Assembly: GCF_900188375.1 (NCBI RefSeq)
Contig: NZ_FZOO01000001.1
Coordinates: 434,001-498,000 of the forward strand
Source: Geodermatophilus pulveris
GTDB lineage: Bacteria; Actinomycetota; Actinomycetes; Mycobacteriales; Geodermatophilaceae
DNA: 64,000 nt
Reading direction: 5' to 3'
Positions 14,267 to 22,758 of the stretch are shown here, piece after piece. A model generated the notes under the pieces. The model worked only from the letters and a program-made list of their open reading frames with translations. It was not told the origin of the DNA and searched no databases. Position 1 is the first letter of the stretch, and each line of letters opens with the position of its first letter. Position numbers and translations under genes: made by a program.

Positions 14267-15616
14267 TCAGGCGCCGTCCTCGCCGTCCTCGCCCTCCCGG
14301 GGCCGCTCGGCGTCGTCGGCGGTGAGGGCGCGCAGCTCCTCGTCGGCACCCTGCCGGGCGACGAAGTCCAGCGGCTCGTCGAGGTCCTCCGACGTGGGCA
14401 GCAGGTCCGGGTGCGACCACAGCCGGTCGCGCTCGGCGCTGCCGTGCTGCTGGGTCATGGCGCCCCACACGGTGGCCGCGTCGCGCAGCCGCCGCGGCCG
14501 CAGCTCCAGGCCGACCAGGGTGGCGAAGGTCTGCTCGGCGGGGCCGCCGGAGGCGCGCCGGCGGCGCATGGTCTCGGCCAGCGCCCCGTGCCCGGGCAGC
14601 CGGTCACCGGCGGCCGCGGCCACGACGCTGTCCACCCAGCCCTCGACGAGGGCGAGCAGCGTCTCCAGCCGGCGCAGGGCGGCCCGCTGCTCGGGGGTCT
14701 CCTCGGGCTCCAGCAGGCCGCTGCCCAGCAGCGCCTGGATGCCCTCGGGGTTGGTCGGGTCGATCCCGCCCATCGAGCCCATCGCCTCGGTGATGCCGCG
14801 CTCGATGGCCTCCCGGTCCACGTGGATGCCGCGGGCGTAGGCGTGCACGGCGTCGTGCAGCTGCTGGCGCAGCCACGGCACGTGGCCGAACAGCCGCTGG
14901 GTGGCGGCCTCCCGCAGCGCGAGGAACAGCCGCACCTCGTCGGCCGGGCGGTCGAGGCCGGCGGCGAACTCGGCGACGTTCTGGGGGAGCAGCACGCCGG
15001 CGCCCGCCGGGGCCAGCGGGATGCCGATCTCGCCGCTGGTCAGCACCTCGCCGGAGAGCCGGCCGAGGGCCTGGCCGACCTGGGCGCCGAACATCAGCCC
15101 GCCCATGCGGCCCATGATCCCGCCGAGCGGGCCGGCCATCGCGGCCGCCTCGGCGGGCAGCGCGCTGGTCATCGCACCGACCACCCGCTCGGCCAGCGGG
15201 TCGATCAGGCTGCTCCAGGCGGGCAGCGTCTGCTCCACCCACTCCACCCGGGACCAGGCCAGGGGCCGGTCCACGCCGGAGGGCAGCTCGGTGACCGGGT
15301 CCAGCCACAGGTCGGCCAGGCGCAGGGCGTCGGCGACCTCGGCGCGCTCGGCGTCGGACGTCGGCTGCGACCCGGCGGCCAGCGAGCTGATCGCGCCCTG
15401 CCGCGCGAGGTCCCAGTTGACCGGGCCGCCGGACCAGTTCATGAGCTTCTGCAGCTCGGCGAACAGCGGCATCTTGGCCAGCAGGTCCTCCGGCGTCCCA
15501 CCGCCGGCGCCGCCGAAGAGGGCGCCGAACCCGAAGGGGTCGTTCCCGGCGCCGGACGGGTCCCGGCGCTCGGGGTCGCGGTCGGGCATGCCGAAGCCGA
15601 ACGGGACGTCGCTCAT
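14267..15616 (-). CDS. DUF2342 / zincin-like metallopeptidase family protein
   Basis: 449 aa matching the actinobacterial DUF2342 (zincin-like) family: an N-terminal FGFG-rich stretch, a Trp/Leu-rich helical region (NWDLARQGA...), then AQVGQALGRLSGEVLTSGEIGIPL and the core REAATQRLFGHVPWLRQQLH. In relatives I recall a His where this protein has Thr in REAATQRLF, so metal binding should be checked. The function is unknown; it resembles Rv3195. The C-terminal 20 residues are acidic. ATG at 15616 lies 6 nt after a TACCGT element on this strand, and is divergent from the PDZ-Lon gene. Confidence 0.82.
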   Translation of the reverse strand: MSDVPFGFGMPDRDPERRDPSGAGNDPFGFGALFGGAGGGTPEDLLAKMPLFAELQKLMNWSGGPVNWDLARQGAISSLAAGSQPTSDAERAEVADALRLADLWLDPVTELPSGVDRPLAWSRVEWVEQTLPAWSSLIDPLAERVVGAMTSALPAEAAAMAGPLGGIMGRMGGLMFGAQVGQALGRLSGEVLTSGEIGIPLAPAGAGVLLPQNVAEFAAGLDRPADEVRLFLALREAATQRLFGHVPWLRQQLHDAVHAYARGIHVDREAIERGITEAMGSMGGIDPTNPEGIQALLGSGLLEPEETPEQRAALRRLETLLALVEGWVDSVVAAAAGDRLPGHGALAETMRRRRASGGPAEQTFATLVGLELRPRRLRDAATVWGAMTQQHGSAERDRLWSHPDLLPTSEDLDEPLDFVARQGADEELRALTADDAERPREGEDGEDGA

Positions 15617-15622
15617 GCCCCC

Positions 15623-15628
15623 ACGGTA
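15623..15628 (-). promoter_or_regulatory. Putative leaderless -10 element for the DUF2342 gene
   Basis: On the minus strand TACCGT is followed by six bases and ATG (15616). No Shine-Dalgarno sequence is seen. Confidence 0.45.
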
Positions 15629-15708
15629 GCCGCGGGGCACCCCGGTGCACGGCCCGTCCGCCGGGAGCTGGACGGGCCCGGACGCGCCGGGCCGTGCGGC
15701 CGGGACCA

Positions 15709-15714
15709 TAAGCT
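15709..15714 (+). promoter_or_regulatory. Putative leaderless -10 element for the PDZ-Lon gene
   Basis: TAAGCT lies 8 nt before the GTG at 15723, with no ribosome binding site between. Confidence 0.4.
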
Positions 15715-15722
15715 GGCCGGTC

Positions 15723-16796
15723 GTGACCCGTCGGATGGCCGTCCTCAGCGTCGGTGTCGTGCTGCTGGTGGTCTTCGGCGTGCTCGGCGCGGCGGTGCCG
15801 GTGCCCTACGTGGCCCAGGTCCCTGGGCCGACGTTCAACACCCTGGGGGAGATCGACGGAGAGCCGATCATCACCGTCGAGGGCCGCGAGCGCACCGAGA
15901 CCGAGGGGGAGCTGACCCTCACCACCGTCGGGGTCAGCCGCGCCGGGCTCAGCCTGGTGGAGGCGGTGCAGGGCTGGTTCGACGACGAGGTCAGCGTCGT
16001 CCCCGAGGAGACCGTGTACCCCCCGGGCCGGTCGGAGGAAGAGACCCGCGAGGCCAACCGGCGGGCCTTCCTCACCTCCGAGGAGGCCGCCGAGGCCGCC
16101 GCGCTGGCCGAGCTGGGGTACCCGGTGAAGGTCGTCGTCCGCGGGCTGTCGGAGGACTCGCCCGCCGAGGGCCGGCTGCAGGAGGGCGACGCGGTCGAGT
16201 CCGTCGGCGGCCGGCCGACCCCGGACCTGGAGACGCTGGACGCCGTCCTGCGCGCCATCCCCGGCGGCACCGAGGTGACCGTGGCCTACACCCGGCTCGG
16301 CCGGCCGGGGACCGCGACGGTCACGACCCGGTCGGCCGCCGAGCTGACCGACGGCGGGGCGACCGGCGGTGACGCCGCCGCGGAGGCCGAGCGCCGCGAG
16401 GGCTCGCTGCTGGGCGTGCTCGTCCTCGAGCAGCCCGCGGCACCGTTCGACGTGGACATCGCCGTGGAGGACGTGGGCGGTCCGTCGGCGGGCCTGGTGC
16501 TCGCCCTCGGCATCCTCGAGCTGGTCGGCGGCACCGACCTGACCGGCGGTTCCACGGTGGCCGGCACCGGCACGATCGGCCCGGACGGACGCGTCGGCCC
16601 GATCGGCGGCATCCAGCTGAAGATGATCGCGGCCACCGAGGTCGGCGCCGAGCTGTTCCTGGTCCCGGCCGACAACTGCGCCGAGGCCCTCGCCGCCCCG
16701 CAGCCGCAGCCGCCCCTGGCGCGGGTGGCCACCCTGGACGACGCGCTCACCGCGCTGGCCGACCTGCGCGCCGGGCGCACACCGGTGCCCTGCTGA
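15723..16796 (+). CDS. Membrane-anchored PDZ-domain Lon-type (S16) protease
   Basis: 357 aa. One N-terminal membrane anchor (residues ~6-27), a PDZ domain (~130-200; VVVRGLSEDSPAEGRLQEGD), and a Lon proteolytic domain with catalytic Ser255 in GGPSAGL and Lys300 in GIQLKM, 45 residues apart as expected for the Ser-Lys dyad. There is no AAA+ module, so it cleaves without ATP-driven unfolding, probably on the outer face of the membrane. It is the counterpart of mycobacterial Rv3194c and lies next to UPF0182 as there. The GTG start is probably leaderless. Confidence 0.93.
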   Translation: MTRRMAVLSVGVVLLVVFGVLGAAVPVPYVAQVPGPTFNTLGEIDGEPIITVEGRERTETEGELTLTTVGVSRAGLSLVEAVQGWFDDEVSVVPEETVYPPGRSEEETREANRRAFLTSEEAAEAAALAELGYPVKVVVRGLSEDSPAEGRLQEGDAVESVGGRPTPDLETLDAVLRAIPGGTEVTVAYTRLGRPGTATVTTRSAAELTDGGATGGDAAAEAERREGSLLGVLVLEQPAAPFDVDIAVEDVGGPSAGLVLALGILELVGGTDLTGGSTVAGTGTIGPDGRVGPIGGIQLKMIAATEVGAELFLVPADNCAEALAAPQPQPPLARVATLDDALTALADLRAGRTPVPC

Positions 16797-16858
16797 CGAC
16801 GCCCCGCCGACACGGGCCCGCCCCGGTGGGGGAAGCTGGCGGGCGGGACGGCACGGCG

Positions 16859-16884
16859 GGGAACCCCGGACCGCCCCGAGCGTT
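16859..16884 (+). promoter_or_regulatory. Possible ECF-sigma promoter upstream of UPF0182
   Basis: GGGAAC (16859-16864) and GTT (16882-16884, in CGTTGG) are 17 nt apart, matching the general ECF pattern GGAAC-N16-18-CGTT. The predicted start near 16891 would give a ~105-nt leader to the GTG at 16996. Confidence 0.4.
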
Positions 16885-16995
16885 GGTCTGGGCGACCGGA
16901 TCGGCGCCCGCGGGGACCGAACCGCACCGGCCCCACCGCCCGTGGCCGGCACCGTCCGTGGCGATCCGCCACGACCGCGACTAAAGGAGACCCTC

Positions 16996-19989
16996 GTGGC
17001 CATGCGGCCCCCCGTGTCCGTGCCGGCACTGTCGCGGCGCGCCAAGGTGGTCATCGGGGCCATCGCCGTCCTGCTGGTGCTCTTCACGGCCATCGGGACG
17101 CTCACCAACGTCTACGTCGACTACCTGTGGTTCGACGAGACCGGGTACACCGAGGTCTTCTGGACCGAGCTGCAGACCCGTGCCCTGCTGTTCGCCGTGG
17201 CCGGGGTGGCCACCGGCGGGCTGACCGCCCTGGCCATCCACCTGGCCTACCGCTTCCGCCCCACGTTCCGGCCGATGTCGCTGGAGCAGCAGAACCTCGA
17301 GCGCTACCGGCAGTCGATCGAGCCGCGCCGCACGCTGGTGACCGCCGCGGTCGCCGTCGTGCTCGGCCTGTTCGCCGGGGCCACCGCGCAGGGCAGCTGG
17401 GAGACCTGGCTGCAGTTCCGCAACAGCACCCCGTTCGGGCGGACCGACCCGGAGTTCGGGCTGGACATCTCGTTCTTCGTCTTCGACTACCCCTTCTACC
17501 GGCTGCTGCTGAGCTTCGGGTTCGCCATCGTGATCCTGGCGCTGATCGGCTCGCTGCTGACCCACTACGTGTTCGGCGGCCTGCGGCTGCAGACCCCGGG
17601 GCAGAAGCTGACCACCGCGGCGATGATCCAGCTGTCGGTGCTCCTGGGCCTGTTCGTCGCGCTCAAGGCGGTCGCCTACTGGCTGGACCGCTACGCGCTG
17701 GCCTTCTCCGACCGCGGCGACCTGTTCACCGGCGCCAGCTACACCGACGTCAACGCGCTGCTGCCGGCCAAGACGATCCTGGTCTTCGCGGCCATCGTCT
17801 GCGCGGTGGCGTTCTTCGCCAACGTCGTCGTCCGCAACTTCCAGCTGCCGGCCGCGGCGCTGGTGCTGCTGCTCATCTCCAGCCTGGTGATCGGGGTGGC
17901 CTGGCCGGCGATCGTGCAGCAGTTCGTCGTGCGGCCCAGCGCCAACGAGCGCGAGGCGGACTTCATCGAGCGCGCCATCGCCTCGACCCGGGACGCCTAC
18001 GGCCTCCTCGGCGTCGACTACGTGAACTACGCCCAGCAGGAGACCGGCGAGGAGGTCGACGCCACCGCGGCGCTGGCCGAGCTGCGCGCCGACACCGAGA
18101 CCATCCCCAACGCCCGGCTGCTGGACCCCAACGTGCTGGCCGACACGTTCACCGCCCGCCAGCAGATCCGCAACGTCTACGGCTTCCCGGAGAAGCTCGA
18201 CATCGACCGCTACACCATCGGCGGGGACACCCAGGACTACGTGGTCGCCGTCCGCGAGCTCAACAGCCAGGGCCTCAGCGAGAACCAGGACACCTGGATC
18301 AACCGGCACACCGTGTACACGCACGGCAACGGGTTCGTGGCCGCCCCGGCCAACGAGGTGGTCGCCGGCCAGGAGGGCGGCGAGCCGGACTTCACCACCC
18401 GCGACCTGCCCACCCGGGGCACCATCGAGGTCAGCGAGGACGGCGCGCGGATCTACTACGGCGAGCTCATGCAGGACTACTCCGTCGTGGGTGCGCCGGA
18501 GGGTGCCGAGTCGCGCGAGTTCGACCTCCCGGAGGGCAGCGACGGCGAGGGGCAGATCAACAACACCTACGACGGCCGGGGCGGCGTCGAGATGGGCAGC
18601 TTCTTCCGGCAGCTGGTCTTCGCGATCTTCTACCGGGAGCGGAACTTCCTGCTCTCCAGCGCCGTCAACGAGGCCTCGAAGGTGCTGTACGTGCGCGACC
18701 CGATGGACCGGGTGGAGAAGGCCGCGCCGTTCCTCACCGTGGACGGCGACCCGTATCCCGCGGTGATCGACGGCCGGGTGGTGTGGATGCTCGACGGCTA
18801 CACCACGTCGGAGTCCTTCCCGTACTCCGAGCAGATGGAGCTCGGCGAGGCCGCCACCGACGCCATCACCGGCCAGGGGACGACGGCGCTGCCGGACGAG
18901 ACGTTCAACTACATCCGCAACTCGGTGAAGGCCACCGTCGACGCCTACGACGGCTCGGTCACCCTCTACGAGTGGGACCGCGAGGACCCGGTGCTGCAGA
19001 CCTACATGAAGGCCTTCCCCGGCCTGGTCGAGTCGCGTGACTCGATGCCGGCGGAGCTGGTCAGCCACGTGCGGTACCCCGAGGACCTGTTCAAGGTGCA
19101 GCGGGACATCCTGACCCGCTACCACGTCAGCGACCCCGGTGACTTCTACAGCGGCAACGACCGCTGGGCGGTCCCGGCCGACCCGACGGTGGACACGCAG
19201 GAGCCGCAGCCGCCGTACTACATCCTGGCCGCCCGGCCGGGCGAGGAGGGCGCGACGTTCCAGCTCACCAGCGCGCTGAACGCCTTCCGCCGGGAGAACC
19301 TGTCGGCGTTCGTGTCGGCGTCCAGCGCGCCGGAGACCTACGGCCAGATCCAGGTGCTGACCCTGCCGGGGAACACGCCGTTCCGCGGCCCGCAGCAGGT
19401 GCAGCAGTCGTTCAACACCAACGACGAGGTCGCCCGCGACCTGACGCTGTTCAACAGCCAGGACTCGCAGGCCGTCTTCGGCAACCTGCTCACCCTGCCG
19501 ATCGGCGACGACGGGCTGCTCTACGTGCAGCCCCTCTACGTCGAGGGCACCGGGGAGAACTCCTTCCCGCTGCTGCGGAAGGTGCTGGTCAACTACGGCG
19601 ACCGGGTGGGATACGCCGACACCCTGGCGCAGGCCCTGGACCAGGTCTTCGGTGCCGGCGCCGGCGAGGCGGCCACCGACAGCGGCGACATCCCCGACAC
19701 GGCCGAGGACGCCGCCGGGCCGGCCGACGACCCTGCCGCGCCCACGACCCCGGCGCCCGCGCCGGCCCCCGCGCCCGACGGCACGACCGGCACGCCGGAC
19801 CTGCAGAGCGCGGTGGACGCGATCAACGGGGCGCTGGCCGCGCTGGAGGCCGCCCAGCGCGCCGGTGACTTCGCCGCGCAGGGGCAGGCGCTGGAGGACC
19901 TGCAGGCCGCCGTGGAGGCCTACCAGGCCGCGCAGGCCCAGGCCGCCGAGGCGCCGGCCGCCCCGGCGGCGGTCAGCCCGGGCGGCTGA
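16996..19989 (+). CDS. UPF0182 multi-pass membrane protein
   Basis: 997 aa. About seven transmembrane segments occupy residues ~15-340 (e.g. AKVVIGAIAVLLVLFTAIG, TILVFAAIVCAVAFFANVVV). A large extracytoplasmic region follows with conserved stretches such as NDRWAVPADPT and YYILAARPGEE. The C-terminus is an Ala/Pro-rich linker and a helical Gln/Ala segment. UPF0182 is conserved across actinobacteria and some other phyla, with no settled function. GTG at 16996 is chosen because AAAGGAG lies 6-7 nt upstream; an ATG two codons on is the alternative. A strong hairpin follows the stop. Confidence 0.93.
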   Translation: MAMRPPVSVPALSRRAKVVIGAIAVLLVLFTAIGTLTNVYVDYLWFDETGYTEVFWTELQTRALLFAVAGVATGGLTALAIHLAYRFRPTFRPMSLEQQNLERYRQSIEPRRTLVTAAVAVVLGLFAGATAQGSWETWLQFRNSTPFGRTDPEFGLDISFFVFDYPFYRLLLSFGFAIVILALIGSLLTHYVFGGLRLQTPGQKLTTAAMIQLSVLLGLFVALKAVAYWLDRYALAFSDRGDLFTGASYTDVNALLPAKTILVFAAIVCAVAFFANVVVRNFQLPAAALVLLLISSLVIGVAWPAIVQQFVVRPSANEREADFIERAIASTRDAYGLLGVDYVNYAQQETGEEVDATAALAELRADTETIPNARLLDPNVLADTFTARQQIRNVYGFPEKLDIDRYTIGGDTQDYVVAVRELNSQGLSENQDTWINRHTVYTHGNGFVAAPANEVVAGQEGGEPDFTTRDLPTRGTIEVSEDGARIYYGELMQDYSVVGAPEGAESREFDLPEGSDGEGQINNTYDGRGGVEMGSFFRQLVFAIFYRERNFLLSSAVNEASKVLYVRDPMDRVEKAAPFLTVDGDPYPAVIDGRVVWMLDGYTTSESFPYSEQMELGEAATDAITGQGTTALPDETFNYIRNSVKATVDAYDGSVTLYEWDREDPVLQTYMKAFPGLVESRDSMPAELVSHVRYPEDLFKVQRDILTRYHVSDPGDFYSGNDRWAVPADPTVDTQEPQPPYYILAARPGEEGATFQLTSALNAFRRENLSAFVSASSAPETYGQIQVLTLPGNTPFRGPQQVQQSFNTNDEVARDLTLFNSQDSQAVFGNLLTLPIGDDGLLYVQPLYVEGTGENSFPLLRKVLVNYGDRVGYADTLAQALDQVFGAGAGEAATDSGDIPDTAEDAAGPADDPAAPTTPAPAPAPAPDGTTGTPDLQSAVDAINGALAALEAAQRAGDFAAQGQALEDLQAAVEAYQAAQAQAAEAPAAPAAVSPGG

Positions 19990-19994
19990 GCGCG

Positions 19995-20031
19995 GTCCGG
20001 CGTGGGCCCTGTGGCAGGGCCCACGCCGGAC
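19995..20031 (+). terminator. Terminator of the UPF0182 gene
   Basis: A perfect 16-bp stem (GTCCGGCGTGGGCCCT at 19995-20010 with 20016-20031) encloses a 5-nt loop. It starts 6 nt after the UPF0182 stop codon. Confidence 0.85.
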
Positions 20032-20059
20032 CCCGCTGCGGGCGGCGGCGCCGGCCCGG

Positions 20060-20065
20060 TAGAGT
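20060..20065 (+). promoter_or_regulatory. -10 element of the first initiator tRNA
   Basis: TAGAGT lies 13 nt before the 5' end of the tRNA gene. No good -35 is evident in the GC-rich DNA upstream. Confidence 0.4.
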
Positions 20066-20078
20066 AGGGACACACCGA

Positions 20079-20152
20079 CGCGGGGTGGAGCAGCTCGGTA
20101 GCTCGCTGGGCTCATAACCCAGAGGTCGCAGGTTCGAATCCTGCCCCCGCTA
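20079..20152 (+). tRNA. Initiator tRNA-fMet (CAT), copy 1
   Basis: 74 nt without an encoded CCA. The cloverleaf is complete: acceptor CGCGGGG, D-arm AGCTC..GAGC-type, anticodon stem-loop GGG-CTCATAA-CCC, T-arm GCAGG-TTCGAAT-CCTGC. Three consecutive G:C pairs in the anticodon stem and an unpaired first acceptor position (C1 opposite T72) identify an initiator rather than elongator tRNA-Met. A nearly identical copy lies 724 nt downstream. Confidence 0.96.
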
Positions 20153-20159
20153 CGCCGAC

Positions 20160-20194
20160 GAGACCCCGGTCCCTCCTGCAGGGACCGGGGTCTC
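20160..20194 (+). terminator. Terminator of the first initiator tRNA
   Basis: A perfect 15-bp stem (GAGACCCCGGTCCCT at 20160-20174 with 20180-20194) around a 5-nt loop, 7 nt after the tRNA end. Confidence 0.85.
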
Positions 20195-20332
20195 GTGGCG
20201 TCGGCCCCTTCCGCGGCCGGTCGGCGGGGTCGGCACCGGACCACGACCGCGCGGCATACTGGAGTCACTACAGCCGGACGGTTCACCCCACGTGCCACCG
20301 GCCCCTCGTCGCAGGAGGCCCACGACCCAGCG

Positions 20333-20755
20333 ATGACCGACAGCACGGACAGCAAGCACCGGCCGGCCGACCAGCCGCCGGCCACCGTGGACGTCGAGGC
20401 GGCACGGTCCACCGGGCGTTCGGGGCGCACCCGCGGCGCCGCGGTGCACGGCCCGCTCGACGCCCGACGGTGGCCGCACCGGCAGCCGGCCGCCGGCGGC
20501 GAGCACACCACCGGGCCGGCGGCCGAGGAGACCGCCGAGCTGTGCGCGCGGGTGGCGGCCGCCGAGGACCGCGCGGACAACCTCGAGCGGGCACTGGCCA
20601 GCAACCGGCGCATCGGCGTGGCCATCGGCGTCCTGATGACCCGGCTGCGCTGCACCGAGGACCAGGCGTTCGCCCTGCTGCGGCAGGAGAGCATGCGCCG
20701 CAACGTCAAGGTCGCCGACCTCGCCGAGCAGGTCGTCTACACCGGGACGCTGTGA
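20333..20755 (+). CDS. Small ANTAR-domain protein between the tRNA genes
   Basis: 140 aa. The C-terminal ~55 residues are an ANTAR module (NRRIGVAIGVLMTRLRC...AFALLRQESMRRNVKVADLAEQVV) preceded by a short coiled-coil-like helix (AEDRADNLERALA). The N-terminal 80 residues are disordered. There is no sensor or receiver domain, so any signal input must come from another protein. ATG at 20333 has GGAGG about 14 nt upstream, longer than usual, so the start is moderately certain. It sits between two direct copies of the initiator tRNA gene. Confidence 0.82.
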   Translation: MTDSTDSKHRPADQPPATVDVEAARSTGRSGRTRGAAVHGPLDARRWPHRQPAAGGEHTTGPAAEETAELCARVAAAEDRADNLERALASNRRIGVAIGVLMTRLRCTEDQAFALLRQESMRRNVKVADLAEQVVYTGTL

Positions 20756-20785
20756 CCCCCGGGCCGCACCCGGCCCGGGGCCGTG

Positions 20786-20791
20786 TATGGT
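20786..20791 (+). promoter_or_regulatory. -10 element of the second initiator tRNA
   Basis: TATGGT lies 11 nt before the 5' end of the tRNA gene, comparable to the element before copy 1. Confidence 0.35.
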
Positions 20792-20802
20792 GGTGTCACC
20801 GC

Positions 20803-20876
20803 CGCGGGGTGGAGCAGCTCGGTAGCTCGCTGGGCTCATAACCCAGAGGTCACAGGTTCGAATCCTGTCCCCGCTA
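20803..20876 (+). tRNA. Initiator tRNA-fMet (CAT), copy 2
   Basis: 74 nt, differing from copy 1 only in the T stem: the outer pair is A:T (ACAGG/CCTGT) instead of G:C (GCAGG/CCTGC). The two changes compensate each other, so the fold is kept and both copies are probably functional. It has the same C1:T72 mismatch and GGG/CCC anticodon stem. Confidence 0.96.
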
Positions 20877-20883
20877 CTCAGCA

Positions 20884-20917
20884 CGAGGGCCTGGTCACCA
20901 CGGTGACCGGGCCCTCG
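20884..20917 (+). terminator. Terminator of the second initiator tRNA
   Basis: An 8-bp outer and 6- to 7-bp inner stem (CGAGGGCC, GGTCAC with their complements) interrupted by one T:G wobble, 8 nt after the tRNA. Confidence 0.75.
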
Positions 20918-20965
20918 TCGTCTCCGGGGTGGAACAGTCCCGGGGCCGGCGGGGTTGGCGGCGGC

Positions 20966-21253
20966 ATGGACCTGACGGTCATCGACGTCCCTGAGGCCGG
21001 CCGCTACGAGGCCCGCGAGGGCGACCGGGTGCTGGGCCTGGCCGCCTACCGGCGCCACGGCGAGCGGGTCGTGTTCACGCACACCGAGGTCGACCCCGCC
21101 GCGGGCGGTCGGGGCGTGGGCGGCACGCTGGTCCGCGGCGCGCTGGACGACGTCCGGGCCCGCGGCCTGCGGGCGGTCCCGCTCTGCCCGTTCGTCCGCG
21201 CCTGGCTGGACCGCCACCCCGACTACGCCGACCTCGTGGAGCACCAGGTCTGA
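20966..21253 (+). CDS. YjdJ-type GNAT-fold N-acetyltransferase
   Basis: 95 aa, the short GNAT-like form (YjdJ/GATL1 group). The acetyl-CoA loop is GGRGVGGTLVRGAL at about residues 47-60, preceded by the beta-strand FTHTEVDP and followed by LCPFVRAWLDRHPDY, characteristic of this group. The substrate is unknown. ATG at 20966 has a weak GGCGG upstream; the extension upstream of it falls in the second tRNA gene and is not coding. Confidence 0.88.
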   Translation: MDLTVIDVPEAGRYEAREGDRVLGLAAYRRHGERVVFTHTEVDPAAGGRGVGGTLVRGALDDVRARGLRAVPLCPFVRAWLDRHPDYADLVEHQV

Positions 21254-21274
21254 CGAGCCGGCAGGGGTGCCCGC

Positions 21275-21784
21275 TCAGAGCACCCGGTGGCCGTACATCT
21301 CGCCGAGCGGGTCGGCGATGAGCTCGATGCGGGCGCCGTCGGGGTCGCGGAAGTAGACCGAGACGCCGCTGTGCACCTCGTGCGGGACGCCCGCGTCGGT
21401 CAGCCGCCGCACCAGCTCCTCCCACCGCTCGGGGTCGACGCTGATCGCCATGTGGTGCAGGCCGCCGAGCACCTCGGCGTACGGGCCCACGTCCAGTCCG
21501 GGGAAGTCGAAGAAGGCCAGCAGGTTGCCGTGGCCGATGTCGAAGAAGAAGTGCGAGGAGCCGGGGTAGTCGCGGTTCTCGATCAGCTCGGTCAGCGGGA
21601 AGCCCAGGACGTCCTGGTAGAAGCGGACGGTCCGCTCGACGTCGCTGCTGATCAGCGCGGTGTGGTGCAGCCCGCGGGCCGTGGAGGCGGGGCGCTCGCC
21701 GGCGGGCCGCAGGTGCGCCGCCCGGATGCGGTCGCGCTCCTGCTCGATGGCGGCGGGGTCGAGGGCGCTGTCGGTGCTGCTCAC
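21275..21784 (-). CDS. VOC-superfamily (glyoxalase-like) protein
   Basis: 169 aa with two beta-alpha-beta-beta-beta modules: LHHTALISSDVERTVRFYQDVLGFPL and LHHMAISVDPERWEELVRRL...VYFRDPDGARIELI. His in each HH strand and Glu in RIELI are the usual metal ligands of glyoxalase I/dioxygenase relatives. The first ~35 residues form a helical extension (EQERDRIRAAHLRPAGERP). Substrate cannot be inferred. GTG at 21784 has AGGAGG 8 nt upstream. It is convergent with the small acetyltransferase gene. Confidence 0.88.
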   Translation of the reverse strand: MSSTDSALDPAAIEQERDRIRAAHLRPAGERPASTARGLHHTALISSDVERTVRFYQDVLGFPLTELIENRDYPGSSHFFFDIGHGNLLAFFDFPGLDVGPYAEVLGGLHHMAISVDPERWEELVRRLTDAGVPHEVHSGVSVYFRDPDGARIELIADPLGEMYGHRVL

Positions 21785-21888
21785 GGGACGTCCTCCTCGT
21801 GGGGCGGTGGTGCCTGCGTCAACCGCTGCGACGCAGATCTCGTTCCCCGGACGTGTCCCCGTCACCTGCCGGTGCGAGTGTGGCGTGC

Positions 21889-22758
21889 ATGCGCGTCCTG
21901 CTCGCCGGGTGGTTCAGCTTCGACGAGGTGATCGCCACCGTGGGCGACGAGCTCGGCGCCGACGTGGTGGCCGGCTGGCTCACCGGCCTGGGCGTGGACC
22001 ACGACGTCGCCTGGGCGCCCTACCTGGATCGCGGCGTGGACTGGCGGGACGTGGACCCGGGCGACTACACGCACCTGGTCTTCGTGAGCGGTCCGCTGGC
22101 CGACCGGCCGCTGCTGCGCGAGCTCACCGGCGCCTTCGCCGGCGCGCAGCGCTGGGCGGTCAACGTCTCGGTGGTGCAGGAGTCCGCGCGGGGGCTGTTC
22201 CACCGGGTGTGGGAGCGCGACGCGGCCGGCCTGGCCCGCCCCGACCTCGCCGTCGAGGGCCCGGACCCGGACGCCCCGGTGCTCGCCGTGGCGTTCACGC
22301 CGGCGCAGGGCGAGTACGGGGAGCGCAGCCGGGCCGAGCGGGTCCGCGGGGCGATCGAGGAGTGGCTGGCCGACCGGGCGCTGCCCTGGTTCGAGCTGGA
22401 CATGGACCTCTACGAGAAGCCGCACGCCCGCCGCCCGGCCCAGGTCGAGGCGCTCGTCCGGCGGGCCGACGTCGTGGTGAGCATGCGGCTGCACGCGCTC
22501 GTCCTCGGGCTCAAGCACGGCCGGCCGGTGGTGGCCTGCGACCCGATCGCCGGTGGCGCGAAGGTGACCAGCCAGGCGGCGGCGCTGAACTGGCCCCTGG
22601 TGCTGCCCGCCGAGGAGCTCACCCCCGAGGCGCTGGACGCCGCCCTGCAGCGGGCCCTGTCCGGGGCGCTGGACGGGCGGGTGCGCGCGGCGGCCGGGCG
22701 CGGCCGGGAGGGCAACGCCCGCGCCCGCGCCTGGTTCGAGCAGCAGCTGGCCGGCTAG
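21889..22758 (+). CDS. Polysaccharide pyruvyl transferase-like protein
   Basis: 289 aa. The N-terminus (MRVLLAGWFSFDEVIATVGDELGADVV) and the C-terminal segment ADVVVSMRLHALVLGLKHGRPVVACD resemble the CsaB/WcaK polysaccharide pyruvyl transferase family, whose HxLH-type loop and Lys/Arg pocket bind PEP and nucleotide-sugar acceptors. Such enzymes add ketal-linked pyruvate to cell-wall polymers. No carbohydrate genes flank it, so the acceptor is unknown. ATG at 21889. Its TAG overlaps the metB stop codon on the other strand by 2 nt. Confidence 0.72.
   Translation: MRVLLAGWFSFDEVIATVGDELGADVVAGWLTGLGVDHDVAWAPYLDRGVDWRDVDPGDYTHLVFVSGPLADRPLLRELTGAFAGAQRWAVNVSVVQESARGLFHRVWERDAAGLARPDLAVEGPDPDAPVLAVAFTPAQGEYGERSRAERVRGAIEEWLADRALPWFELDMDLYEKPHARRPAQVEALVRRADVVVSMRLHALVLGLKHGRPVVACDPIAGGAKVTSQAAALNWPLVLPAEELTPEALDAALQRALSGALDGRVRAAAGRGREGNARARAWFEQQLAG

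Noticed and set aside
16981-20709. 1242-codon minus-strand frame across UPF0182 and the tRNA region
   Set aside because: It runs through a certain tRNA gene and a clear coding gene on the other strand; composition is that of a frame shadow.
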